Source: Methylobacterium fujisawaense
GTDB lineage: Bacteria; Pseudomonadota; Alphaproteobacteria; Rhizobiales; Beijerinckiaceae
Direction of reading: 5' to 3'
DNA: 64,000 bases
NCBI RefSeq assembly: GCF_014138435.1
Contig: NZ_JACJIM010000005.1
Location: 434,001-498,000 of the forward strand
Made by a program: the position numbers and the translations under genes. Positions 33,917 through 40,721 of this stretch are shown here, in pieces. Below the pieces are notes generated by a model that was not told the origin of the DNA, ran no database searches, and worked only from the letters and a program-made list of their open reading frames with translations. Every line of letters starts with the position of its first letter. Within the stretch, counting starts at the first letter, position 1.

Positions 33917-34462
33917 ATGGAGCTGTCGATAGGCGAGCTGTCGCGGCGTACCGGCGTGCTCGCCACGACCATCCGCTACTACGAGACGGCCGACTTGATG
34001 CCGCCGCCGCCGCGGACGGAAGGCGGCCGCCGCCGCTATGGGCGGGCTGACATCGAGCGCCTGGCCTTCATCCGCCACGCGCGCGAGCTCGGCTTCGAGG
34101 TGGACGCCATCCGTGAGTTACTGGCGCTGGCCGCCCAGCCCGACCGCTCCTGCGCCGAGGTCGACAAGATCGCCCGGCGTCACATGGCCGAGGTCGAGCG
34201 CCGCATCGAGCGGCTCATGGCCCTGAAGGGCGAGCTCGCCCGCATGACCGACGCGTGCGGCCAAGGCCGGGTCGGCGAGTGCCGTGTCATCGAGGTCCTC
34301 TCGGACCATGCCTGCTGCGAGGATGAGGGCCACCGCGCTACCCGGAGCCGGCGTCCCACAAGGCCGGAAGCGAAGCAGGGAGCCCGGCCCCGGAGCGCAT
34401 CGTCGTCGACATTCGATCAGGAAGACGACATGATATTTCGGGAGGGCCGGGCTCAGCCGTGA
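33917..34462 (+). CDS. MerR-family regulator, CadR/ZntR/PbrR-like
   Basis: A metal-responsive activator, 181 aa. The DNA-binding domain is MELSIGELSRRTGVLATTIR then YYETADLMPPPP. A dimerisation helix follows (ARRHMAEVERRIERLMALKGELARM). Cysteines sit where thiol-binding MerR proteins place them: DRSC before the helix, DAC and GEC after it, and DHACCEDEGH near the end. This suits Zn/Cd/Pb sensing. The last 40 or so residues beyond EDEGH are unusual and low-complexity, so the stop may have been displaced. GGAAAA is the only leader; transcription starts inside the operator region. Confidence 0.88.
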   Translation: MELSIGELSRRTGVLATTIRYYETADLMPPPPRTEGGRRRYGRADIERLAFIRHARELGFEVDAIRELLALAAQPDRSCAEVDKIARRHMAEVERRIERLMALKGELARMTDACGQGRVGECRVIEVLSDHACCEDEGHRATRSRRPTRPEAKQGARPRSASSSTFDQEDDMIFREGRAQP

Positions 34463-34607
34463 TTGGGACTTCCGAACATTCGAGGTTTGAAGCAACCGAA
34501 TGCCAGGACCGCTTCCTGTAACCGCTCTGGTTCGCGGCCGGAGCGGACCGACGGTGGGGGCCTCTGGGTCTACCGAGGATGCAGGCGTCGGATGGGTGCT
34601 CCGAAGC

Positions 34608-35033
34608 TCACTCGGCGGGGTCGATCATATCGAGCACCGGGCATCCAGGAGCCGCCCCACCGGGGCACTGCTCGATGGTTTCGGCCAGGAGACGTTCGAG
34701 CCTTGACAGGTCCGCGATCTTCGCACGCACCCGGTCAAGGTGGTGCCTCGCGATCCCCTGTCCCTCGCGGCAGGTTGCCTTACCAGGCCGACGCAGTTCG
34801 AGCAGCGCCCGAACCTCGTTCGGCGTGAAGCCAAGTTCGCGTCCGCGACGGATGAAGGCCAGGGTGCGCTCGTGCTCGACGCCGTAGGACCGATGGCCAC
34901 CCTCGGTGCGCGGGGGCGAAGGGAGTAGGCCGACCTTCTCGAAGTACCGGATGTTCTCGATGTTGACGCCGGTCCGCAGCGACAATTGACCGATGGTCAG
35001 GGCCCCGCTTCGCGCCCCCTTAGCCGTACCCAT
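34608..35033 (-). CDS. merR: MerR, mercury-responsive regulator
   Basis: A 141-aa regulator. The helix-turn-helix is LTIGQLSLRTGVNIENIRYF, followed by EKVGLLPSPPRTEGGHRSYG. The three cysteines of Hg(II)-MerR are in place: KATCREGQG, before the dimer helix (HHLDRVRAKIADLSRLERLL), then EQCPGG and PGCPVLDMID. It diverges from merT, with the mer operator between. Family length is normal. Confidence 0.92.
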   Translation of the reverse strand: MGTAKGARSGALTIGQLSLRTGVNIENIRYFEKVGLLPSPPRTEGGHRSYGVEHERTLAFIRRGRELGFTPNEVRALLELRRPGKATCREGQGIARHHLDRVRAKIADLSRLERLLAETIEQCPGGAAPGCPVLDMIDPAE

Positions 35034-35044
35034 GAAGATCGCCC

Positions 35045-35075
35045 TTGATCCTGTAGTGGCTACAGGATGCAGGGT
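35045..35075 (+). promoter_or_regulatory. mer operator/promoter
   Basis: -35 TTGATC (35045-35050), a 19-bp spacer, -10 CAGGGT (35070-35075). The dyad ATCCTGTAG-TGG-CTACAGGAT (35048-35068) is a perfect 9-bp inverted repeat within and around the spacer. This is the standard MerR arrangement, driving merT on the plus strand. The merR gene starts 11 bp to its left on the other strand. Confidence 0.92.
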
Positions 35076-35102
35076 AGCCGAGGATCACGATGGATACGAG
35101 AC

Positions 35103-35525
35103 ATGACCCTCGATCAGACACCGCCTGCCGAACGACCCGTCCACGAACCGGCCGCGGTCAGCGTTGGCAGCATCGCTGCGCTCGGCGCCATCACGGGGCT
35201 CGGTGCCCTGGCGGCCTCGTCGTGCTGCGTGCTGCCCATAGTCTTGGGCGGCCTCGGGATCGGTGCTGGGGTCTTCACGGTCCTCGGCGTGCTCGCCTCT
35301 CTTCGCACGCCGCTGATGCTCGTCAGCGTCCTGGCGGTCATCGCCGGCTGGTTCTTCTACGCGCGGCGGCGACGGGCTGCTTGCGGGCCGGATGGATCAT
35401 GCCCAGCTCCGCGTCGGTCATCCGCCCCCCTGGTGCTTCTCAGCCTCGCCACGCTGTTCATCGCCGCCGCTGCGGCCGGGAGCTACTTTGAGCCCGCCCT
35501 GATCAAGATGCTGCGGACAGCCTGA
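35103..35525 (+). CDS. merT: MerT-like mercuric ion transport protein
   Basis: A 140-aa inner-membrane protein that takes Hg(II) from the periplasm into the cytoplasm. TM1 has the vicinal Cys pair (LAASSCCVLPIVLGGLGIG). TM2 is LRTPLMLVSVLAVIAGWFFY, followed by the cytoplasmic cysteines ACGPDGSCPAP and TM3. An extra N-terminal segment of about 25 residues precedes TM1. The ATG at 35103 is preferred over the upstream ATG at 35067, which lies inside the operator. No merP or merA follows. Confidence 0.87.
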   Translation: MTLDQTPPAERPVHEPAAVSVGSIAALGAITGLGALAASSCCVLPIVLGGLGIGAGVFTVLGVLASLRTPLMLVSVLAVIAGWFFYARRRRAACGPDGSCPAPRRSSAPLVLLSLATLFIAAAAAGSYFEPALIKMLRTA

Positions 35526-35749
35526 TGAAGCTGATCTCGATCCTGACCTGTCCGCATTGTGGGCACCGGGCTTCGGAAACGATGCCGACCGACGCCTGCC
35601 AGTTCTTCTACGAATGCCCTGGCTGCGGCACTCTGCTCCGCCCGAAGAAGGGCGATTGCTGTGTATTCTGCTCGTACGGCGATGTCCCGTGCCCGCCGAT
35701 CCAGGAAGCTCAGGAACGAAATGAACCGGCGAGCTGCTGCAAGGGCTGA
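35525..35749 (+). CDS. Cys-rich zinc-ribbon-like protein coupled to merT
   Basis: A 74-aa cytoplasmic protein. It has CPHCGHRA and CPGCGTLL, a two-knuckle zinc ribbon, then KKGDCCVFCSYGDVPCPPIQ and a terminal SCCKG: ten or more cysteines in all. The start ATG overlaps the merT stop (TGATG), so the two are translated together. Proteins with GDCCxFCSYG accompany mer genes in other bacteria as I recall; the function is unestablished. A role as Hg(II) acceptor from MerT is an inference. Confidence 0.75.
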   Translation: MKLISILTCPHCGHRASETMPTDACQFFYECPGCGTLLRPKKGDCCVFCSYGDVPCPPIQEAQERNEPASCCKG

Positions 35750-35878
35750 GCAGCCATACTGTTTAGCTCCATCACGCCCACCCGGTGAGTGGCGCTGCGC
35801 CAAAACCGAGGTCGGCTTGCGCAAACCCATCCGAACGCCGTGCGGGTCGCCTGATGCAAAGCGTCCCAGTCTGGCGCG

Positions 35879-36154
35879 CTAAGGACAAAAACACTGCCGG
35901 CGCAGCAGCCAGAAACCTGCCCAGAATCGTAGGATTGTGAACGTGGCGCACGCGCGCCCCATGGCAGCCAGCGGCGGCGCGACTATCGACGGATGCCGCG
36001 CGTGCACGAACCGCAGCCTGCGCACCTCGTCCTCGGCGTAAACCCGAAGGCCCGACACCGACCGGGTCGGTGTCGGGATCAGGCCCGTCCGCACGTAGTA
36101 GCGGATCATCTTGGGCGAGATCCCGCAGGCGCGTGCCACCTCCCCGATCCTCAT
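35879..36154 (-). pseudogene. Truncated MerR-family regulator
   Basis: The first 55 or so residues are a good MerR DNA-binding domain: MRIGEVARACGISPKMIRYY, VRTGLIPTPTRSVSGLRVYA and EDEVRRLRFVHAR. The following 35 residues (HPSIVAPPLAAMGRACATFT ... QCFCP) do not resemble the dimer helix or metal site. The gene therefore looks cut at about 35985 and fused to foreign sequence. It cannot dimerise in the normal way and is scored as a remnant. Confidence 0.65.
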
Positions 36155-36481
36155 CGCCCCACTCCTAGTTCCGTCGAGGCACGTCGGCGCACCCGGATGA
36201 GTCTGGACGCCGCGACCGACCCGGCCCCGCGACCGCTTCGCTCGGCTCGAACGCCGGTGTGATCCGGAGCGTGCTCGCATCGCCGCCGGCCGAGCCGCGC
36301 CGGACGGCCTTAGGGCACGCGACGTCGCCGTGGCCGGAAGCACCGACGGTGGAGCCCCGAGGGCCGCGGTCGCCTTCGCTACCGGGGGCGGCCGCGCCAG
36401 GACCTCGTATGGTGCGGGCCCCGGGAGGCGGAGCGGGGGGAGGCCGCGGTCGGGGAACGGCACAGGTTGGGCGCCCGTCGG
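36155..36481. other. Gene-free stretch
   Basis: GC-rich sequence between the merR remnant and the ABC membrane protein. Only mutually overlapping frames with proline/arginine-rich translations are seen. No promoter or repeat could be picked out by eye. Confidence 0.4.
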
Positions 36482-37786
36482 CTAGGCCGCCTCCCGTGCC
36501 GAAACCGACCTCGTGATGCCTGGCTGAACGGCAGCCGGAAGGTCGACGGCCCGCGTGACCTCGGCGAAGCGCGCCGCCGCGTCCGACCAATCCTGGGCGA
36601 AATCGAACAGCTCCCTGAGGGCGGGCGCGATCTCCTTGTAGGCCGCGAGCGCCGCCACCAGGGCGCCGAGCGTGAGGCGGCCTTGCACGACGAGATAGCC
36701 GCCGATCAGGAAGAAGAAGAACGGCGTGAGGTTGGACGTGTAATTGTACAGGCTCTTGATGCCGCCCTTCATGTCGTTGATGGCGACGCGGAGCCGCTCA
36801 AGCTCCTCGACGTGCGCCATGTGGCGCCGCAACGACGAGGCGGATGCATCGCGCTCCGCCGCGGAAGGGGCGAGGCCCGGACGCCCGGCGACCTCGGGCG
36901 TGGTGACGAGGGCGCCCAGCGTCCGCGTGGCGAGGACGCGCTGCCGGACCTTCGCGTTCAGACGCCTTTGGAGGCGCGGCAGGACCGTAAGCTGCACCGG
37001 CAGCATGATCAGCGCGGCGAAGGCAAGGGCGACGTCCTGGAGCAGGAGGAAGGCGACGCTCGTGACCAGCACGCCCCCCTGCACGATGGGGACCGCGACG
37101 AGGCTGCCGCCGAAGTAGCCGATGGGCTCGACTTCCTGGACCGCCACGGCGGAGAGCGTCGTGCGGCGTTCGACCGAGCGCTCCGTCCGCACGCGCCGCA
37201 GGACGGCCAGGCGCAGGCGTCGCACGACCCGCTCGTTGACGCGTCCGCGGACCCGGTTCGCCGCGTACTTCAGGAGGCCGTTCACGGTGAGGACGGCGAG
37301 GTAGCCGGCGCACAGCGCGAACAGGAGTTCCGTGCGGCCGAGGGGGAGTCCCAGGAACGTCATGCCGGGATGCCCGTCGCCCCGCGCGTCGTCGAGCGTG
37401 TGGTTGACGATGTGCTTGGGTATCTCAAGGGTCAGCCAGGCGGCCGGCAGCGTGGCGAGAGACAGGAAGACCAAGCGGACCTGGATGCCCGCCGTGGCAC
37501 CCAGGACGTATGCCTCCAGGCGCCGTCCCGGCCGGAGCGCGAAGCCGCGATGCCGACGGCCACGGGACGGGGCGTCCCGCAGGGCATCGGTGGCTCCCGC
37601 CGCGGCGACAGCATCCGCCGTCCGCCGACGGCGGCGCAGCGCGGCGCGGCCGACGAGCCACGCGGTCCACACAGGCGCCACGACGAAGACGAGGAGGGCA
37701 TCGGCGACGATCCACCAGTGGCCGTGTGGGTAGTCGAGGCCCGTGAGCCTGTGGGCGAGGGCGTGGATGGCTTCGATTGCCGTCAC
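36482..37786 (-). CDS. ABC exporter transmembrane domain without ATPase
   Basis: A 434-aa inner-membrane protein resembling the type-1 ABC exporter membrane domain (pfam ABC_membrane). Landmarks are RTELLFALCAGYLAVLTVNG, YAANRVRGRVNERVVRRLRL, EVEPIGYFGGSLVAVPIVQG and NLTPFFFFLIGGYLVVQGRL, and a final LGALVAALAAYKEIAPALRE. The chain stops where a fused nucleotide-binding domain would begin. There is no Walker A or signature motif here or in adjacent genes. It is last in the transglycosylase-GNAT run, 66 bp after the GNAT gene. A separate ATPase or a non-transport role must be assumed. Confidence 0.8.
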   Translation of the reverse strand: MTAIEAIHALAHRLTGLDYPHGHWWIVADALLVFVVAPVWTAWLVGRAALRRRRRTADAVAAAGATDALRDAPSRGRRHRGFALRPGRRLEAYVLGATAGIQVRLVFLSLATLPAAWLTLEIPKHIVNHTLDDARGDGHPGMTFLGLPLGRTELLFALCAGYLAVLTVNGLLKYAANRVRGRVNERVVRRLRLAVLRRVRTERSVERRTTLSAVAVQEVEPIGYFGGSLVAVPIVQGGVLVTSVAFLLLQDVALAFAALIMLPVQLTVLPRLQRRLNAKVRQRVLATRTLGALVTTPEVAGRPGLAPSAAERDASASSLRRHMAHVEELERLRVAINDMKGGIKSLYNYTSNLTPFFFFLIGGYLVVQGRLTLGALVAALAAYKEIAPALRELFDFAQDWSDAAARFAEVTRAVDLPAAVQPGITRSVSAREAA

Positions 37787-37852
37787 GGGGCGGATCGGTC
37801 CGAATGTCCGGGAGGGGAGGGCGCGCTTCGCGACCCGGCGTGATTGATGGGC

Positions 37853-38650
37853 TCAGTCGGCATCCGGCGGCTCCGCCTCTCGTGCGTCCACCTCCGACTG
37901 GATGCCGTCCCCTGGGTGAGCGCCGTAGCCCTCGTCCCGCGGCGTGGCGCGCGCGCCGCGACCCACGGCCCCCGCCCGCGGTTCGAATCGGACGGTTCGG
38001 AACGTCCCGAAGGCGAACTGGCGTCTCGTGCGGATCGAACAGGGTCTGAAGCCCGCCCGTTCGACCGCCTTGAGGGAGGCGGCGTTGTCGGCGTCGACGA
38101 AGGCCACCAAGTGTCCCTTGCCCAGTGACCGGGCGCGTTCGGCGATCAGGTACACGGCGGCGGCCATGACGCCCAGGCCGCGGAAGCCCTTCGGCGTGAA
38201 GGCGTTCTCCAGCATGGCCTCGTCGGCTGCCAGAACCGGCAGGGCCCCGGACCGACGGACCGCGTCGCCGTAACCCGGGTCGGTGAGCCACTGGACGTGG
38301 CACGGGCGGCCCGACCTGACCTCTTCGAGCACGTAGCAGCGGCTCGGCAGGACGCCGTGCGCGGCGGCACGCAATCGCCACTCGACGTCATCGCGTTCGC
38401 GTTTCGCCGCCTCGTCGCCGCCGGAGGGGAAGAGGGCCGCGAGGTCGTCCGGCCGGAAGTCGCGCAATCGCACCGGGATTTTGGCGACCGGCGGTTCGAT
38501 GGCGACCGACAGGTTCCGCCCAAAACCTATCGAGACCCGCCTGGAGTAGGGGCCCAGGGCGATGCGCCGGGCCACCCTGGCGCGCAGCATCGCCAAGCCA
38601 TCGCCGAGGGAGCCGTCGCCGCGCGCGTGCGGGTAAGGCTTGAACGTCAT
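37853..38650 (-). CDS. GNAT-family N-acetyltransferase
   Basis: A 265-aa cytoplasmic protein. The acetyl-CoA fold is visible in the second half: NAFTPKGFRGLGVMAAAVYL, with the pyrophosphate loop region GFRGLGVM, then HLVAFVDADNAASLKAVERA and GFRPC. The first 80 residues contain an odd basic segment (ARRIALGPYSRRVSIGFGRN) before IPVRLRDFRPDDL. The start ATG overlaps the stop of a 41-aa ORF (ATGA). The substrate is unknown; its neighbours, a cell-wall lytic enzyme and a membrane domain, would fit an envelope target. Confidence 0.75.
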   Translation of the reverse strand: MTFKPYPHARGDGSLGDGLAMLRARVARRIALGPYSRRVSIGFGRNLSVAIEPPVAKIPVRLRDFRPDDLAALFPSGGDEAAKRERDDVEWRLRAAAHGVLPSRCYVLEEVRSGRPCHVQWLTDPGYGDAVRRSGALPVLAADEAMLENAFTPKGFRGLGVMAAAVYLIAERARSLGKGHLVAFVDADNAASLKAVERAGFRPCSIRTRRQFAFGTFRTVRFEPRAGAVGRGARATPRDEGYGAHPGDGIQSEVDAREAEPPDAD

Positions 38651-38772
38651 GCCGAGCCTCCCTCCATTCGCCGCCGGCGCACCAGGGCGGCCATGCGTCG
38701 ACGCGCACGGGTGACCGGCGCCTTCCGGCGCACCCAGGGGAGCGGCGGGAGCGCCGCCCATTCGGGCCGCAT
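38647..38772 (-). CDS. 41-residue Arg-rich ORF coupled on both sides
   Basis: The product reads MRPEWAALPPLPWVRRKAPV then an Arg-rich part with VTRARRRMAALVRRRR. Its ATG overlaps the transglycosylase stop (TGATG), and its own stop overlaps the GNAT start (ATGA). GGAGGG lies seven bases before the ATG. Such double coupling is hard to explain unless it is translated, though it might serve only to carry ribosomes to the GNAT gene. No family recognised. Confidence 0.5.
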   Translation of the reverse strand: MRPEWAALPPLPWVRRKAPVTRARRRMAALVRRRRMEGGSA

Positions 38773-39482
38773 CAGCCGCCCTCCATGATCCGGGCGGTCC
38801 GGATCTCGACGGCCCGGACGCGCGCGACGTGCGCGGCCCAGAACCGGTTCGCGAGGAACATGACGGCCGTCGGCGCCGCGCGGGTTTTCGATGCGGATGT
38901 CCGCGGGATGCCGGGACCGGCCGTCGCCGCGACCGCCGCGAGCGGCGACCCCATGGCGGCCAGCCGGTCGTGGGCGCGCCGGCAGTAATCGACGGAGTGC
39001 GGCGTCATGCGCTCCTCGCCGTGGCCGGCACGATACTTGGCCAGGGCACGGCAGACATCGCCGCCCGCGAGGCTCCAGGCCCGTGCGAGGTAGGCGACGC
39101 CGAAGCGGATGTTCGTGGCAGGGTCGAGAAGTTCCGCGGCCGGCCCGCGATGACCGAGCATCGCCGCCGTGGCCGGCCGGACCTGCATCAACCCGAGTTC
39201 GCCGACCGTTCCGACCGCCCCGGCGTCGTAGCCGCTCTCGACGAACGCGACCGCCTCGGCGAGCGCGGGCGGGACCCCGCGTGCCGTCGCCTCCCGCATG
39301 AGGAGTTCGCCATAGGCGGTGCGACCGCGGGCCTTGGCGTTCCCGGGGGCCGTGGCCGTCGCGGATGGTCCCGTGGTGCCCTCCGCCGCGGCCGCCCCGG
39401 CGCCGGCAACGGCGGCGAGGCCGAGGAGGACGCCCAGGGCGCGAGGTGCCGCCGGGCGTGGGACGTTCCGGCCGTATCCCAC
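38772..39482 (-). CDS. Lytic transglycosylase (SLT, GH23-type)
   Basis: A 236-aa secreted muramidase that cleaves glycan strands with formation of 1,6-anhydro ends. The start is a GTG overlapping the last base of the upstream stop; it gives a signal peptide (PRALGVLLGLAAVAGAGAAA). The catalytic region is ALAEAVAFVESGYDAGAVG (Glu of the ES motif, about 85) followed by GELGLMQVRPATAAMLG. The rest of the fold is DPATNIRFGVAYLARAW and ALAKYRAGHG. The C-terminal 60 residues are a basic extension. It is translationally linked to the DUF305-CusF gene, which is unusual for a cell-wall enzyme. Confidence 0.85.
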   Translation of the reverse strand: MGYGRNVPRPAAPRALGVLLGLAAVAGAGAAAAEGTTGPSATATAPGNAKARGRTAYGELLMREATARGVPPALAEAVAFVESGYDAGAVGTVGELGLMQVRPATAAMLGHRGPAAELLDPATNIRFGVAYLARAWSLAGGDVCRALAKYRAGHGEERMTPHSVDYCRRAHDRLAAMGSPLAAVAATAGPGIPRTSASKTRAAPTAVMFLANRFWAAHVARVRAVEIRTARIMEGG

Positions 39483-40192
39483 TACTTGGCTTTCTGGATG
39501 CGGGTGACGGCGATCGAACCGTTCACGCGGTCGGCCGAGAACCGCACCCGCTCGCCGGGCCTCAGGCCCTTGAGCATGGCCGGGTCCTGGACCTTGTAGG
39601 CCATCGTCATCGCGTCCATCCCGATGTTCGGGATGGTCTCGTGGTCGAGGGTCACCTTGCCCGCGGCGTCGTCGACCTTCTTGACGGTTCCGGCGACGAG
39701 CGGGGCGTTCGACGGCGTCGCCTGCGGAGCCGGCTGCGGGGCCGCCTTCTCCGCGGGGGGCGTTTCCGGCTGACCCTGGGCCGGGTCGCCCTTCGCTCGA
39801 CGGTCCAACGGTCCCTCGCCCGACGGCGTCTGGTTCGGCTGCGGCCGGTAGCCGGCCTCGCGGCTGCGGACCTGCCACTGCTTCAGGGCGTCGATCTTGG
39901 CCTGCTGCTCGTCCTGGATCTTCTGCGCGAGCTCGCGCAGCTGCCGGTCTCCGCCGTAGTCGAGCTGCGTCTTGGCCAGGAACAACGTCTCCTCGTAGCT
40001 GGCGATCAGCAGCTCCGCGAAGTCCCGGTCCGGGTCGCCGGTCAGCTTCGTGTCCCGGAAACGGTTCGACATCGTTTCGCGCGCCCGCTCCAGGGCTGCG
40101 GGCGCGCCCTTGGCGGGCTGCGCGCCGGCGTGCTGCGGGATCGGGCCGACGAGCGCGGCCGCGAGCGCGGTGGACAGGATCAGGCGTCGCAT
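39482..40192 (-). CDS. DUF305-like/CusF fusion protein
   Basis: A 236-aa periplasmic protein. The signal peptide is MRRLILSTALAAALVGPIPQ. Residues about 40-110 are helical and resemble a DUF305-type domain (DRDFAELLIASYEETLFLAK, ELAQKIQDEQQAKIDALKQW) but lack the HHxxM metal motif. After a Pro/Gln linker comes a CusF domain (VAGTVKKVDDAAGKVTLDHE, then IGMDAMTMAYKVQDPAMLKG) with the copper-binding Met residues of DAMTM. It probably hands Cu(I) to the efflux system. It lies 75 bp after a stand-alone CusF gene. Confidence 0.85.
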   Translation of the reverse strand: MRRLILSTALAAALVGPIPQHAGAQPAKGAPAALERARETMSNRFRDTKLTGDPDRDFAELLIASYEETLFLAKTQLDYGGDRQLRELAQKIQDEQQAKIDALKQWQVRSREAGYRPQPNQTPSGEGPLDRRAKGDPAQGQPETPPAEKAAPQPAPQATPSNAPLVAGTVKKVDDAAGKVTLDHETIPNIGMDAMTMAYKVQDPAMLKGLRPGERVRFSADRVNGSIAVTRIQKAK

Positions 40193-40267
40193 GGTTGCTC
40201 CATCTCAGGGCTCCGAAGCCCTCGCGCGGGACCGGGCGGAAGCCGCACGGGGCTTCCCTCCAGGGCG

Positions 40268-40558
40268 CTACTTCGTCTTCTGGATCTTCGTGACGGTGTA
40301 CGCGCCGCCGGCCTCCGCGACGTCGAAATCGACCTTGTCGCCGGCCTTCAGATCCTTGAGCATCGCGGGATCCTTGACGGGGTACGCCATCGTCATCGCA
40401 TCCATGTCGAGCTTCGGGATCGCCGCGTGGTCGAGCGTGACCTTGCCCGCGGCCGGGTCTACCTTCGTCACCGTCCCCTTCACGGACTGCGCCCATGCAG
40501 GCGCCGCGATCGCCAGGAAGGCCGCCGAAAGGACGGCGAGCGGGAACTTGCTTCTCAT
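40268..40558 (-). CDS. cusF: CusF periplasmic copper-binding protein
   Basis: A 96-aa copper chaperone. The signal peptide is MRSKFPLAVLSAAFLAIAAP then AWAQ. The small beta-barrel follows with VKGTVTKVDPAAGKVTLDHA and LDMDAMTMAYPVKDPAMLKD, whose Met pair and upstream residue form the Cu(I) site. Closely similar to the C-terminal domain of the neighbouring fusion, so the two probably arose by duplication. It is 163 bp downstream of the multicopper oxidase, same strand. Confidence 0.9.
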   Translation of the reverse strand: MRSKFPLAVLSAAFLAIAAPAWAQSVKGTVTKVDPAAGKVTLDHAAIPKLDMDAMTMAYPVKDPAMLKDLKAGDKVDFDVAEAGGAYTVTKIQKTK

Positions 40559-40721
40559 GGTTTCTTCTCCTCAGGTCGATTGAACCGCCACGCCGGCGCC
40601 GTTGAGGGGATCGGCGACCGGCGCGGCGGACTTCGGACGGGATCGCTCCCGTTCCGAACGGGTTCGCCTGCCTCGCTCGTGGCGATTCCGGCAGGCCGTC
40701 TGGCGCGTTGTGGGCGTCCGC

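Noticed and set aside
34380..34454. GAGCCCGGCCC / GGGCCGGGCTC inverted repeat inside the merR tail
   Set aside because: An 11-bp GC-only repeat with a 53-bp interval is not rare at this base composition; no insertion-sequence features were found beside it.
34516..34541. GTAACC followed by CGGA, resembling the ECF sites
   Set aside because: The spacing is 15 rather than 16 and no gene starts downstream on that strand.
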